Shown piece after piece: positions 1 through 7,738 of a stretch of 46,429 nucleotides of DNA (its first letter is position 1; every line of letters starts with the position of its first letter). Origin of the DNA: an uncultured Paenibacillaceae bacterium (GTDB lineage: Bacteria; Bacillota; Bacilli; Paenibacillales; CALAME01); the NCBI GenBank assembly GCA_937983035.1, contig CALKAN010000050.1:1-46429 (forward strand), in the 5' to 3' direction. The notes under the pieces were generated by a model. It saw nothing but the letters and a program-made list of their open reading frames with translations. It had not been told where the DNA came from and did not search any database. The translations under genes were made by a program, and so were the position numbers.

Positions 1-10
1 TTTTTTTATT

Positions 11-103
11 GCAGAGAGACCGGGATGAGAACCCACGGCGGGGTTCGTCGGAGCATGTGCATCGATGGAACGGCATCGCAGTGTCGAGATGCATATTTTT
101 TTT
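11..103 (+). other. GC-rich inverted repeats ending in a T-run, possible RNA 3' end
   Basis: A six-base-pair hairpin (GAACCC 29-34 with GGGTTC 41-46) is followed by a second paired segment (TGCATC 58-63 with GATGCA 88-93) and eight Ts at 96-103. The stretch is clearly richer in GC than its surroundings. This could be the 3' end of a structured RNA or a terminator for something left of the window. It matches no RNA family that I recognise. The minus strand is also open here, but the short frame looks nothing like a protein. Confidence 0.3.
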
Positions 104-119
104 GCAATTTCACATGCTA
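91..119 (+). promoter_or_regulatory. Putative sigma-G promoter of the sspP-like gene
   Basis: GCATA at 91-95 fits the sigma-G -35 consensus GHATR. CATGCTA at 113-119 fits the -10 consensus CATNHTA, with a 17-nt spacer. It lies about 50 nt before the start codon of a small acid-soluble spore protein gene, the class of gene that sigma-G transcribes in the forespore. The match is seen in the sequence; its use by sigma-G is inferred. Confidence 0.6.
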
Positions 120-169
120 TACAGTAAATCTTTGTAATTCAGCATATGCACAAATGGAGGGTTAATAAT

Positions 170-334
170 ATGACACAAATGGATCACGCGAAAGATGCAT
201 TGGAGCCAAACAATCCCCATCAAATGACCAACCGCCGCAATGAAGAGGATAAGCCGGCGAATGAACCGTTGTCTGGTTCCAAAAAGGTAAAAAATCAAAA
301 TCACAGCCGCAACAATAAGGGCGAGGGCAGATAG
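170..334 (+). CDS. sspP: Small acid-soluble spore protein, SspP-like
   Basis: A 54-residue, very hydrophilic protein rich in Asn, Lys, Arg and Glu, with no Cys or Trp. Residues about 35-46 read EPLSGSKKVKNQNH, closely matching the diagnostic C-terminal motif of Bacillus SspP (minor spore protein P). The family is made in the forespore and found in the spore core; its exact role is not established. The ATG at 170 is chosen because GGAGGG lies seven nt upstream; an in-frame ATG at 146 has no ribosome-binding site. A sigma-G-type promoter lies at 91-119, and the gene stands alone. Confidence 0.75.
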   Translation: MTQMDHAKDALEPNNPHQMTNRRNEEDKPANEPLSGSKKVKNQNHSRNNKGEGR

Positions 335-399
335 CAGACGCATTGCTTTTTCATTAACAATCAAGATAAACAGCCAAACAGGGAAGGGGTTCCTGTAAA

Positions 400-1881
400 A
401 TGCATCATCGAATTCATCGCTTCATCATCGTCATATTGGTGAGCATGATCAGCTTCCATTCATTCATCAGCCATGCAGCGACAGCAAACGAGCAAGCGAG
501 CAATATGGATCGGAAAACGGCGTTGACTGAGTGGATGCGCATGTTTGAACAAAACGATCAGTGGGAAGAAATATACGATTATTATAAATCACATGTTCAG
601 CCGCCTCTGAAAGATTATCCTGCTTTGGATCATTGGATACAAAAAGCGATGAATCAAGCAAAAAACAAACAGATTGAACCCCGAAAAATGGTGAAATTGA
701 TTCATGAAGGGATCATGGTCTTTCATTATTATGAAATCATGGCTGTTTTGCGCAATATACCTGAATTGTTGAGATCAGGACAAGCGTCGATTGCACAAGG
801 CTTGCTTGATGTTTCATTGCGCATGTTTCATCACGCGTTTGCTGCGAATATTCAAGCATTGGATCAGCAATTTCGCACGAACATGCTGCAGCATTTGGAA
901 ACGATCTTGTTCCCAACTGTGCAGCAAAGCTTAAAAAGCCAAAATCCTAAACAATTCAAATTGTATGCTGAAATGATCGATCTCGCTTTGATCAAAAGAT
1001 TTGTCGTTCAAATCCATCAATACTTTGATGATTTAGAAAAATCGGATCAGACGAATGACGCATATACTCTTCAAGCTGCTTTGCTTGCTTTCCTGCCGAT
1101 TCATGCCAAAGCAAAACTTGTTCACCCAAAACAAGCAGATTTCACATTCCATCTTTTTAACGCAAGATCTCAAGATGTTCCAGTGCTTGTTTTAAAGAAA
1201 GAGTTAGCGTATATGATTACGCTGCAAATTCAGCATGCATTTGACCAAGTGATGCTGAACTTGACTGAAAAAGACGACGAGGCTGCATTTAAACATGCTG
1301 CAGAAGCATTGTTTTATATTCAATCTTTGCAGCTGCCGGTTCAAAATTTATTAAAAAATGAAGATTATGCCGTTATTGAACAATATGCAGACGCTTATTA
1401 TAATCTTGTTCATCGGTTAGTGAGGGAAGAAGATCCGCAGCAGTTTAAAAAGATTTCCACCCATGCGTTTCAAGTGATGCATATTTTAACGAAAATGAAA
1501 GGAATATATTTAAAAGCAGGGGAATCGAACATTCGGATTGACGGGGAATGGATCGAATTCGAGCATCCATTATCTTATCAAGATCCAGAATCAGGCGAAA
1601 CATGGGTGTCCATACGCGCCATTGCCGAAGCGTTGGGAATGGAGATCACTTATCAACCTGAACACAAATGTTTGAAACTGAATACTGGCAGCCTTGTTGT
1701 TGTCATTGAAAACAATTTAAGCAATGCCCAGGTGATCGATCAGGAAAAAAGGAAATCTGTCATTCAATTTGAGCATCCATTGACATATAAGGGGGGACAT
1801 GCATATATATGCATCAAAGATTTAGGAAAATTGTTGGACCAAAGGATTGTTTGGTACAAAGATGAGATCATTATTTTGTAA
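400..1881 (+). CDS. Secreted protein with C-terminal copper-amine-oxidase-like stalk domain
   Basis: A 493-residue protein. It begins with a signal peptide (basic start, hydrophobic stretch to about residue 22, cleavage likely after SHA). The middle 350 residues look largely alpha-helical and I cannot assign them to a family. From about residue 365 to the end there are two beta-rich repeats with the pattern of the copper amine oxidase N-terminal-like stalk domain (VSIRAIAEALGMEITYQ, then CIKDLGKLLDQRIVWY). In Paenibacillaceae this domain is common on exported and wall-associated proteins and does not imply amine oxidase activity. Function is unknown. It is monocistronic and followed by a terminator that faces the next gene. 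Confidence 0.7.
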   Translation: MHHRIHRFIIVILVSMISFHSFISHAATANEQASNMDRKTALTEWMRMFEQNDQWEEIYDYYKSHVQPPLKDYPALDHWIQKAMNQAKNKQIEPRKMVKLIHEGIMVFHYYEIMAVLRNIPELLRSGQASIAQGLLDVSLRMFHHAFAANIQALDQQFRTNMLQHLETILFPTVQQSLKSQNPKQFKLYAEMIDLALIKRFVVQIHQYFDDLEKSDQTNDAYTLQAALLAFLPIHAKAKLVHPKQADFTFHLFNARSQDVPVLVLKKELAYMITLQIQHAFDQVMLNLTEKDDEAAFKHAAEALFYIQSLQLPVQNLLKNEDYAVIEQYADAYYNLVHRLVREEDPQQFKKISTHAFQVMHILTKMKGIYLKAGESNIRIDGEWIEFEHPLSYQDPESGETWVSIRAIAEALGMEITYQPEHKCLKLNTGSLVVVIENNLSNAQVIDQEKRKSVIQFEHPLTYKGGHAYICIKDLGKLLDQRIVWYKDEIIIL

Positions 1882-1885
1882 GCAC

Positions 1886-1927
1886 AAAAAAGTCCTCTTT
1901 CTACCGTCAAATCAGGGAGAAGAGGAC
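1886..1927 (-). terminator. Intrinsic terminator of the O-methyltransferase gene
   Basis: GTCCTCTT at 1892-1899 pairs with AAGAGGAC at 1920-1927. Read on the minus strand, the hairpin is followed by six Ts (the A-run at 1886-1891). It starts 12 nt beyond the stop codon of the minus-strand methyltransferase and may also slow transcripts arriving from the left. Confidence 0.8.
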
Positions 1928-1938
1928 GAATCCGATCA

Positions 1939-2574
1939 TTATTTCTTTACTCTTGCAATGGCTAAACCATCATATGCCGGCAAGATTGTGCTGTCTAACA
2001 TCGGATCTTCAGCGATTCGCTTGTTAAATAATCTCATCGCATCCACGGATGGAGAATGACGGTCAGGATCAGCAACCCGGCCTCTTAACAATGTGTTGTC
2101 TGCAACGATGATTGCGCCTGGATGGGCGAGTTCAATCGCGAAGTCTAAATAATTTGGATAGTTGCCTTTGTCAGCATCGATGAAGAAGAAATCAAACTTT
2201 AAATGTTCTTTTTTGAAATGTTCCAAATGATGCAAGGCTTCTCCAATGAAGTGCTGCACTTTATGCGCCAGTCCTGCTTCTTGCAAGTGTTTGCGGGCGA
2301 TTTGAGCGTATTCTTCTTTCAGTTCGAGTGAAAATAAGCTGCCGTCTTCGCTTAATCCTCTGGCTAAATAAATGCCGCTGGCACCGCCCAACGCGCCAAT
2401 TTCTAGTATCGATTTGGCTTGGCTCATTTGCACGAGCAGCGTTAATAGTCGACCGTAACCTGGATCGATAGAAATTTCCGGCATTCCCGCCTCTCGAATT
2501 CCTTGCAACGTTCGCTCGATGTCTTCGTCTCGCGGATAGATGGACTCTACGTAATCTTCAATGGCTTTCAGCAT
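1939..2574 (-). CDS. Class I SAM-dependent O-methyltransferase
   Basis: A 211-residue protein of the caffeoyl-CoA / catechol-type O-methyltransferase family (B. subtilis YrrM-like), which transfers methyl groups from S-adenosylmethionine to hydroxyl groups, usually with a divalent metal. Visible signs: the SAM-binding segment ILEIGALGGASGIYLA (about residues 55-70), the acidic LELKEEY after strand two, and FFFIDADKGNYPNY followed by IIVADNTLLRG, which supplies the metal-binding acidic residues. Length is normal for the family. GGAGG stands nine nt before the ATG. It is monocistronic, ending at the terminator 1886-1927. The substrate cannot be deduced. Confidence 0.85.
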   Translation of the reverse strand: MLKAIEDYVESIYPRDEDIERTLQGIREAGMPEISIDPGYGRLLTLLVQMSQAKSILEIGALGGASGIYLARGLSEDGSLFSLELKEEYAQIARKHLQEAGLAHKVQHFIGEALHHLEHFKKEHLKFDFFFIDADKGNYPNYLDFAIELAHPGAIIVADNTLLRGRVADPDRHSPSVDAMRLFNKRIAEDPMLDSTILPAYDGLAIARVKK

Positions 2575-2692
2575 GATTCATATCCTCCTATATCATGATC
2601 GCAATGGCTGCAGCGGCCTGATTGAATGCTGCGATTCCTTTTATTATATACGAATTGACCTTTGCAATTATACGAATAAAAGAAAAAGATGC

Positions 2693-2722
2693 TTGACTTT
2701 TGCATCATATTTATGATATATT
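2693..2722 (+). promoter_or_regulatory. Putative sigma-A promoter of tRNA-Pro
   Basis: TTGACT at 2693-2698 and TATATT at 2717-2722 are separated by 18 nt. They lie about 40 nt upstream of the tRNA, in an AT-rich stretch. Alternative -10 choices in the same TATGATATATT run are possible. Confidence 0.5.
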
Positions 2723-2762
2723 TAATATCGCATTTGATAATTCAATAGATCAGATTGTGTAT

Positions 2763-2839
2763 CGAGACGTGGCTCAGCTTGGTAGAGCGCTTGCTTCGGG
2801 AGCAAGAGGTCGCAGGTTCAAATCCTGTCGTCTCGACCA
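2763..2839 (+). tRNA. tRNA-Pro (anticodon CGG)
   Basis: A complete 77-nt cloverleaf: acceptor CGAGACG pairing with CGTCTCG, a D-arm from GGCTC to GAGC, an anticodon stem CTTGC/GCAAG with loop TTCGGGA (anticodon CGG, G37 as usual for tRNA-Pro), and a T-arm with GGTTCAAATCC. Discriminator A and an encoded CCA close the gene. It reads CCG codons. Confidence 0.95.
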
Positions 2840-2892
2840 TTATTTTGCTTTATATTTTAGTTGTTTAAAGCAATAAAGTAAAGAGAGCAGCC

Positions 2893-2923
2893 GGCCCGGA
2901 AGAGGAATATTTCCGGGCCTTTT
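2893..2923 (+). terminator. Terminator of the tRNA-Pro transcript
   Basis: GGCCCGGAA at 2893-2901 pairs perfectly with TTCCGGGCC at 2911-2919, followed by four Ts. It lies 53 nt after the tRNA and just outside the end of the opposing SIMPL gene. Confidence 0.85.
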
Positions 2924-2951
2924 AATTGGGCTGAATTCTCTTCATTCCATT

Positions 2952-3695
2952 TTATTTCATTATAAAGGTGACAGTAACGCTTTTTTGAATTTCGATTTGG
3001 CCGGGCTCAATGACCGTGCCTAAGGCGTCATATTCCAAAGGAGCAGCCATTCGAGCGATTGGCAATCCCGTTGGTGCTCCGCTTTCATGGATTTGATGCA
3101 CGTCTGCGATTTGTTTGCCGGCCGTTTTCGCTAAAGCTTCAGCTTTTATTTTGGCATGTTCCATCGCTTTTTCCAGAGCGGATGTTTCAAGGCTTGTTTG
3201 ATCTTTAACCGTAAATTGCACATGATCGATTCGATTTGCGCCGGCTTTCACGACATCGTCCAACAATTTGCCGATGTTTTCGATATTGCCGTATTCAACT
3301 TGCAGCATATGCCGCACCGTATAGCCTTGCAAGATGCGTTCTCCTTGGTTTTCATAACGATAGTTTGGCTGGACTCTGAATTCAACGGTGCGGATCAAAT
3401 CTTCATCTGCGCCGTGTTCAAGCAATGACGTCTTCACGCGCGCTATAATTTCAGCTGCCGCTGATTGCGCTTCTTCAACGGTTTCTGCTTGCATCTCTGC
3501 TCCCAATCTCAGCATGCTCCAATCAGGAGATGCGCTTATGTTTCCAATTCCTTGGACAGTAATGGTGTCCGCTGCCGTGTCAGCAGCTGCCCATGAAACC
3601 GCAGATGGCTCTTTCGGCAAATTTATGCCAGCAGCACATGCAGCAAGCAAAACAACAACGATTACACTGACTTGAAACCAATTTTTCTTAACCAT
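2952..3695 (-). CDS. SIMPL-domain (DUF541) lipoprotein
   Basis: A 247-residue exported protein. The N-terminus is basic then hydrophobic and ends in the lipobox LAAC (Cys at residue 20), so it is probably a membrane-anchored lipoprotein. The body is a SIMPL domain: ITVQGIGNISASPDWSMLRLG opens it, followed by the alternating helix/strand pattern and a final QKSVTVTF strand. The domain occurs in periplasmic and surface proteins of mostly unknown function. The ATG at 3695 is chosen because GGAGG lies six nt before it; the frame also opens at a TTG (3710), but this overlaps the GGAGG itself. It stands alone and no partner genes are evident. Confidence 0.85.
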   Translation of the reverse strand: MVKKNWFQVSVIVVVLLAACAAGINLPKEPSAVSWAAADTAADTITVQGIGNISASPDWSMLRLGAEMQAETVEEAQSAAAEIIARVKTSLLEHGADEDLIRTVEFRVQPNYRYENQGERILQGYTVRHMLQVEYGNIENIGKLLDDVVKAGANRIDHVQFTVKDQTSLETSALEKAMEHAKIKAEALAKTAGKQIADVHQIHESGAPTGLPIARMAAPLEYDALGTVIEPGQIEIQKSVTVTFIMK

Positions 3696-3748
3696 TTCAT
3701 ACCTCCGCAAACTTGATCATTTTACATCATTGCAATAGTGAGCGTCTA

Positions 3749-4888
3749 TCAGCTGTTTTTCCAAACGAAATATTTTTCGAAAGCTGTTTTAAAAAGATGA
3801 GGAATCCGCCCTTCCACCGCAAATTCTGCCGTTCCTTCCGGCAAAGGATATTTGAAGGACATGACCGCGCCGTCAGAGCCTAATTCCCAAATCGCGAGAA
3901 GATGGCTTTGAAATTTTTCATCTTCATACGGCTGGCCTTGAATTTGTTTAAAAATCGTTTTCGCCGCGTATTCGCCTTCCATTTTTGCTGTTCTGCCGTT
4001 TTTGAATGCCGATTCGTTTGGGAGCGCAGCATCGCCGATGCAATATATATGATCAAATCCGTCAACTTGCAAATAATCATTCACATGAATCAATCCGTTG
4101 CTTTGTTTAAATTGTTTTGTTTGAGCAATGAAATCCGCGCCTTTATACGGGGGAATGACAAACGACCAATCGCATGAGAATTCCATTCCATTATCGAAAA
4201 GAATCACATTTTTTTTCATTCGTTTTATTTCCGTATTGCAGTAATAAGCAATGTTTTTTTCCTGCATATGTTTTTCTATTATTTCTGTCGTTTTCTCGCC
4301 TGCTCGTTCCAACAGTTTTTGTTCGCTTGTGCAAAAAGTAAGAGAAACTTGAATATTTCTTTTTTTCAGATACTCGTCCAGTTCAAAAATAAATTCATAT
4401 GCAATGGCCGGCATGACATGATTGTTGTAAACCGCTGCGACAATCGATTGTTTATTTTGCAGTGCATTGATTTTTTCATATGCAGATAATGTATCTTTTT
4501 CAAAGTAGATGGACACTACATTAGAAACATCACCCGGAACGTTTTCCCAATCCGGCAAAGCGCCTGTTGCGATGATTAAATAATCATAGGAAAGCTCTTG
4601 ACCGCTTTCCAGTAAAATGCTGCGCTGATCCGGCTTCACTTTTTTTATCGCATCATGCAAAAATGATACGCCGGACTTTTCGAGGGCGGGGCGAAGAGGA
4701 AAAGTAATTTGATCTAATTGTCGTTGACCAAATGCTGCCCAAATTAAAGAAGGTCTGAATAGAAAATATTCGCGCTGTGAAACCAACACAATTTCATGGT
4801 CTTTTTGTTGGGGCATATGAAACAGCTTCGCTAAGGTTAATGCTGCGCTCAGCCCTCCAAAGCCGCCGCCTGCAATGACAATTCTCAT
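3749..4888 (-). CDS. NAD(P)/FAD-dependent oxidoreductase, sulfide:quinone reductase-like
   Basis: A 379-residue flavoprotein of the pyridine-nucleotide disulfide oxidoreductase superfamily. The N-terminal dinucleotide fold reads IVIAGGGFGGLSAA, the second motif YDYLIIATGA lies near residue 105, and the C-terminal FAD contact reads IYCIGDAA. Overall order and length resemble sulfide:quinone reductases and type II NADH dehydrogenases. However, where sulfide:quinone reductases carry a redox Cys just before PAYEF, this protein has MPAIAYEF with no Cys, so sulfide oxidation is doubtful. The probable role is membrane-associated electron transfer with an unknown donor. GGAGGG lies seven nt before the ATG at 4888; a GTG one codon earlier is too close to it. 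Confidence 0.8.
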   Translation of the reverse strand: MRIVIAGGGFGGLSAALTLAKLFHMPQQKDHEIVLVSQREYFLFRPSLIWAAFGQRQLDQITFPLRPALEKSGVSFLHDAIKKVKPDQRSILLESGQELSYDYLIIATGALPDWENVPGDVSNVVSIYFEKDTLSAYEKINALQNKQSIVAAVYNNHVMPAIAYEFIFELDEYLKKRNIQVSLTFCTSEQKLLERAGEKTTEIIEKHMQEKNIAYYCNTEIKRMKKNVILFDNGMEFSCDWSFVIPPYKGADFIAQTKQFKQSNGLIHVNDYLQVDGFDHIYCIGDAALPNESAFKNGRTAKMEGEYAAKTIFKQIQGQPYEDEKFQSHLLAIWELGSDGAVMSFKYPLPEGTAEFAVEGRIPHLFKTAFEKYFVWKNS

Positions 4889-4967
4889 CACACATCCCTC
4901 CTGTGACCATATCTTTCCCTTCAGGAGCGATGATTACCCATTCATGACGTCAAAATGTCGATGCGGT

Positions 4968-5912
4968 TTAAACAGCATGATTGATCCGAAATGTTTCGCC
5001 AAGTTTTAAAACATGAAGTCGGTTCATCGGCAAATTCAAGCGCGTCCATTCCCGGGAAAGTCGTGACACGGCTTCTTCTGCGGTATCATCAGCCAGTCGA
5101 AACGTGCCATAATGCATCGGTATAAAATGTCCGGCCTCTAAATCGAGGTAAGCTTGCACGGCTTCTTCAGGGGTCATATGCGCTTCTTTCATGAACCATT
5201 CAGGATCATATGCACCGATCGGAAGCAAGGCTGCATCGATCGGAGAGCATGCCTCTTGGATCGCTTTAAATCCTCTGAAGTATCCGCTGTCGCCGGCAAA
5301 GTATATCGTGCTGCCAAGTTCCCTGTCACGTATGATCCAGCCGCCCCAATGAGAGGTGTTCGTATCCCATAAGGTGCGTCTGGTCCAGTGTTGAGCTGGA
5401 ACGAAAATGAACGTTGCGTTGCCGATTTCATGCGTCTGCCACCATGACAGTTCTGCAACGTCTTTAAAACCTTTTCTTTTCATCATGACGGCCAATCCTT
5501 CCGGCACGAGCAGTTTAGGCTGCCCAGGCAATGCACGAATCGACCTGAAATTCAAATGATCATAATGGGCATGTGAGATGAGCACGGCATCGATGGAGGG
5601 CAGATCTTCAATCGAAAGCCCTGGGGCGGAAAGACGTTTGAATAAACCGAGATATTGGGCAAAGACAGGATCTGTAATGAGATTAAGCCCAGCGCATTGA
5701 ATGAGGAATGTTGCATGTCCAATCCATGTCACGGTTGCTTGCGTGCGATTTTTTTGCAAAAATTCAATTTCTTTATGTGTCGCTTGCGGAACGATGTAAC
5801 TTTCGGCGCGTTTTTTTCTCCTTCTCTCCCGCTGCCATTTTTGTACATCTTTATATGATTTCAAAGCATTGATGTTATCTAGATTTTGATAACGTTTCTG
5901 ATTTCTGAGCAT
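4968..5912 (-). CDS. MBL-fold metallo-hydrolase, UlaG / NAPE-PLD-like
   Basis: A 314-residue metallo-beta-lactamase-fold enzyme with two metal sites. The signature HAHYDH lies at residues about 114-119, preceded by TWIGHATFLIQ and LITDPVF. Later ligands are FAGDSGYF and the terminal PMHYGTF. This arrangement is typical of the UlaG and N-acyl-phosphatidylethanolamine phospholipase D-like branch; the substrate is unknown. The ATG at 5912 is chosen, with AAAGGGG ten nt upstream. Upstream the frame stays open into the tRNA-Arg gene, giving a spurious leader that decodes tRNA sequence. A poorly conserved, Arg/Lys-rich N-terminus precedes the catalytic domain. Confidence 0.85.
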   Translation of the reverse strand: MLRNQKRYQNLDNINALKSYKDVQKWQRERRRKKRAESYIVPQATHKEIEFLQKNRTQATVTWIGHATFLIQCAGLNLITDPVFAQYLGLFKRLSAPGLSIEDLPSIDAVLISHAHYDHLNFRSIRALPGQPKLLVPEGLAVMMKRKGFKDVAELSWWQTHEIGNATFIFVPAQHWTRRTLWDTNTSHWGGWIIRDRELGSTIYFAGDSGYFRGFKAIQEACSPIDAALLPIGAYDPEWFMKEAHMTPEEAVQAYLDLEAGHFIPMHYGTFRLADDTAEEAVSRLSREWTRLNLPMNRLHVLKLGETFRINHAV

Positions 5913-5960
5913 CGTGACATTTCCCCTTTGAATGCGCTTTCCGTTTGCATGGATAATAAA

Positions 5961-6034
5961 CGCACCCGAGAGGATTCGAACCTCCGACACGCGGTTTAGG
6001 AAACCGCTGCTCTATCCAGCTGAGCTACGGGCGC
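5961..6034 (-). tRNA. tRNA-Arg (anticodon CCT)
   Basis: A 74-nt cloverleaf on the minus strand: acceptor GCGCCCG pairing with CGGGTGC (one G-T pair), a D-arm with AGCTCAGCTGGATAGAGC, an anticodon stem GCGGT/ACCGC with loop TTCCTAA (anticodon CCT, decoding AGG), a T-arm with GGTTCGAATCC, and discriminator G. CCA is not encoded. It lies directly upstream of the MBL-fold gene and may share its transcript. Confidence 0.95.
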
Positions 6035-6098
6035 ATGAGTTCCGTTTACGATAAAATCATGAAATAAATTTACCATAAAATATAATGACAAGCAACAT

Positions 6099-6124
6099 AA
6101 AAAAGCCCCAACTTTATCGGGGCT
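6099..6124 (-). terminator. Terminator of the alpha/beta hydrolase gene, overlapping its stop codon
   Basis: On the minus strand AGCCCC (6124-6119) pairs with GGGGCT (6109-6104), followed by six Ts. The hydrolase stop codon TAA (6116-6114) sits in the loop, so the last codons form one arm of the terminator. Confidence 0.8.
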
Positions 6125-6926
6125 GCAGGCGTTTCGCCTCATGTGCAAATGATCTTGCGATCTCAATGAAGCGGGACGGATTTTCATACATGCTCATATG
6201 TCCTGCGTTTTCAATCAGTTTTTGTTCAATTGTATTTCCTTCTGCAGAAAACGTTTTGCTTTTGTCAATGAGCTGATCGTCTTCTCCGGCAACTAACAAA
6301 ATGGGACAGTCCGCTTTTTTCAAAATGTGATTGCGATCTGGACGGTCTTTCATCGCTGTCAAAGCCGCTTGAGCTCCTTCAGGCGATGTTTGATATCCGA
6401 TTTGTTTAACTCGCTCAATGTCGCTTTGTTTTGATTCGAGGTTGACGGGAGCGAACAATTTTGGAATCAAATCGTTTACGAAATGACGGATTCCGTGCTG
6501 GTTTATCGTTTCAATTGCTTTCAGCCGTCCTTTTTTAGCTTCTTCTGAATCAGGATAGGCAGTAGAATGGATCAGACCAAACCCTGAAAGCCGCGTCATA
6601 TATTTTTCGGCAAAAGCTAAAGTCGCATAACCGCCGAGGGAATGTCCGAACATGACGATGTCGTTCTCAGTTAACTCATACACAAGATGGGCAATATCTT
6701 CTGCGATTTGGTCGATCGTCCATGGTCCAGGAGGCGCATCTGATTGCCCGTGTCCTCTTAAATCAGGTGCTATGCAGCGAAATTCCGGCGTCAAGGCTGG
6801 AATAACGTGTTCAAAATAATCCGCACTGCCGCAAAATCCGTGAATGAACAGCAAAACCGGGCCTTCGCCCTCATCAACATAAGCCAAGCGATGTCCATGG
6901 ATGGTTGTTATTTTTCGTTCAAGCAT
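6114..6926 (-). CDS. Alpha/beta-fold hydrolase
   Basis: A 270-residue cytosolic hydrolase (no signal peptide). The nucleophile elbow is GHSLGG with Ser96, the oxyanion region HGFCGS lies at about residue 29, the acid is in GEDDQL (about Asp217), and the catalytic His is in AGHMS (about His243). The order and spacing are those of the large family of esterases, C-C bond hydrolases and haloperoxidase-like enzymes. DLRGHGQSD is a typical conserved segment. The substrate is not predictable. AAAGGA stands about nine nt before the ATG. The gene is single, ending in a terminator that overlaps its stop codon, and diverges from the UPF0756 gene. Confidence 0.85.
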   Translation of the reverse strand: MLERKITTIHGHRLAYVDEGEGPVLLFIHGFCGSADYFEHVIPALTPEFRCIAPDLRGHGQSDAPPGPWTIDQIAEDIAHLVYELTENDIVMFGHSLGGYATLAFAEKYMTRLSGFGLIHSTAYPDSEEAKKGRLKAIETINQHGIRHFVNDLIPKLFAPVNLESKQSDIERVKQIGYQTSPEGAQAALTAMKDRPDRNHILKKADCPILLVAGEDDQLIDKSKTFSAEGNTIEQKLIENAGHMSMYENPSRFIEIARSFAHEAKRLQPR

Positions 6927-7044
6927 GAAGACGCATCCTTTCTATTTTTTCATTTGGAAATGTTTGTGATATGATAAATTGCATCATTTACATTTGTTTT
7001 CATTGATCGGCAAGAAATATAAAAAAGAACAGGAGCGTATAAAC

Positions 7045-7500
7045 ATGTTAGCAGGATTAGATTTGCCGGCATTAATCTTGCTGCTGTTAGCAGCTTTAGG
7101 CATTTTCAGCAAAAACACGACGGTAACAATCGCCATGATTATCTTGTTGCTGCTGCGCGCAACTCATGCTCACAAAGTTTTCCCTTTCCTTGAAAAATAT
7201 GGGATAACACTAGGTATTATCATTTTGACGATAGGTGTTATGGCTCCGATTGCCAGCGGGAAAATATCCGTGGATGAGATTATCAAAAGCTTTACAAACT
7301 GGAAATCTCTGCTTGCGGTTGCTGTAGGCATGTTTGTCGCATACTTAGGATCGCGCGGGGTAGATTTGATGAGCAGCAACCCGTTAATCGTGACGGGCAT
7401 ATTGATCGGCACCATTTTAGGCGTTGCATTTTTCAGAGGCGTGCCGGTAGGGCCATTGATTGCAGCTGGGATTGTGGCGTTAATATTAGGCAGAAGTTAA
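7045..7500 (+). CDS. UPF0756 (DUF441) membrane protein, YtwI-like
   Basis: A 151-residue integral membrane protein with four hydrophobic segments (residues about 5-40, 55-75, 85-103 and 115-148). The run FFRGVPVGPLIAAGIVALI near the C-terminus and KVFPFLEKYG in the middle match the UPF0756 family, of which B. subtilis YtwI is a member. No function is known for the family. The ATG at 7045 is used because AGGAG lies seven to eight nt upstream; an in-frame opening at 6979 has no such site and would add a hydrophilic leader. Confidence 0.85.
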   Translation: MLAGLDLPALILLLLAALGIFSKNTTVTIAMIILLLLRATHAHKVFPFLEKYGITLGIIILTIGVMAPIASGKISVDEIIKSFTNWKSLLAVAVGMFVAYLGSRGVDLMSSNPLIVTGILIGTILGVAFFRGVPVGPLIAAGIVALILGRS

Positions 7501-7514
7501 CTAAATCATTCTTA

Positions 7515-7611
7515 ATATTATCTAGAATTATTTAGTATTACCAGATAATTCTTAGGAATATCGAAAAAAGCGACGGTTACATAAGGTTAAGTAATTCGAA
7601 GTATTACTTAA
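7515..7611 (+). promoter_or_regulatory. AT-rich intergenic palindromes upstream of the SLH protein gene
   Basis: Two inverted repeats lie in the 238-bp gap. AGAATTAT (7524-7531) pairs with ATAATTCT (7545-7552). A perfect nine-bp pair TTAAGTAAT (7587-7595) and ATTACTTAA (7603-7611) is separated by seven nt. Neither has a T-run, so they are not obvious terminators. The second has the shape of an operator for a dimeric repressor, sitting just upstream of a possible promoter. Confidence 0.4.
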
Positions 7612-7625
7612 TAATATTTGATCAT

Positions 7626-7654
7626 TCGACAATTTGATTGCCTCTAACTATAAC
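7626..7654 (+). promoter_or_regulatory. Possible sigma-A promoter of the SLH protein gene
   Basis: TCGACA (7626-7631) and TATAAC (7649-7654) are separated by 17 nt, about 85 nt before the start codon. Both hexamers depart from consensus, so this is a weak call. Confidence 0.35.
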
Positions 7655-7738
7655 AAGGGCTCATTCATTTACCGATATTGTTTAATATGAAGGATGTTGT
7701 TGGTAGTGCATCCAAATTAGAAGAGGGAATAAGCAAGC

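Noticed and set aside
1..93. Minus-strand gene starting at 93 and leaving the window
   Set aside because: The frame is short, its composition is not protein-like, it has no ribosome-binding site, and the stretch is better explained by inverted repeats.
5913..5990. N-terminal extension of the MBL-fold protein reading SEVRILSGA
   Set aside because: These residues come from translating the adjacent tRNA-Arg gene, a well-known annotation artefact; the ATG at 5912 with an upstream AAAGGGG is used.
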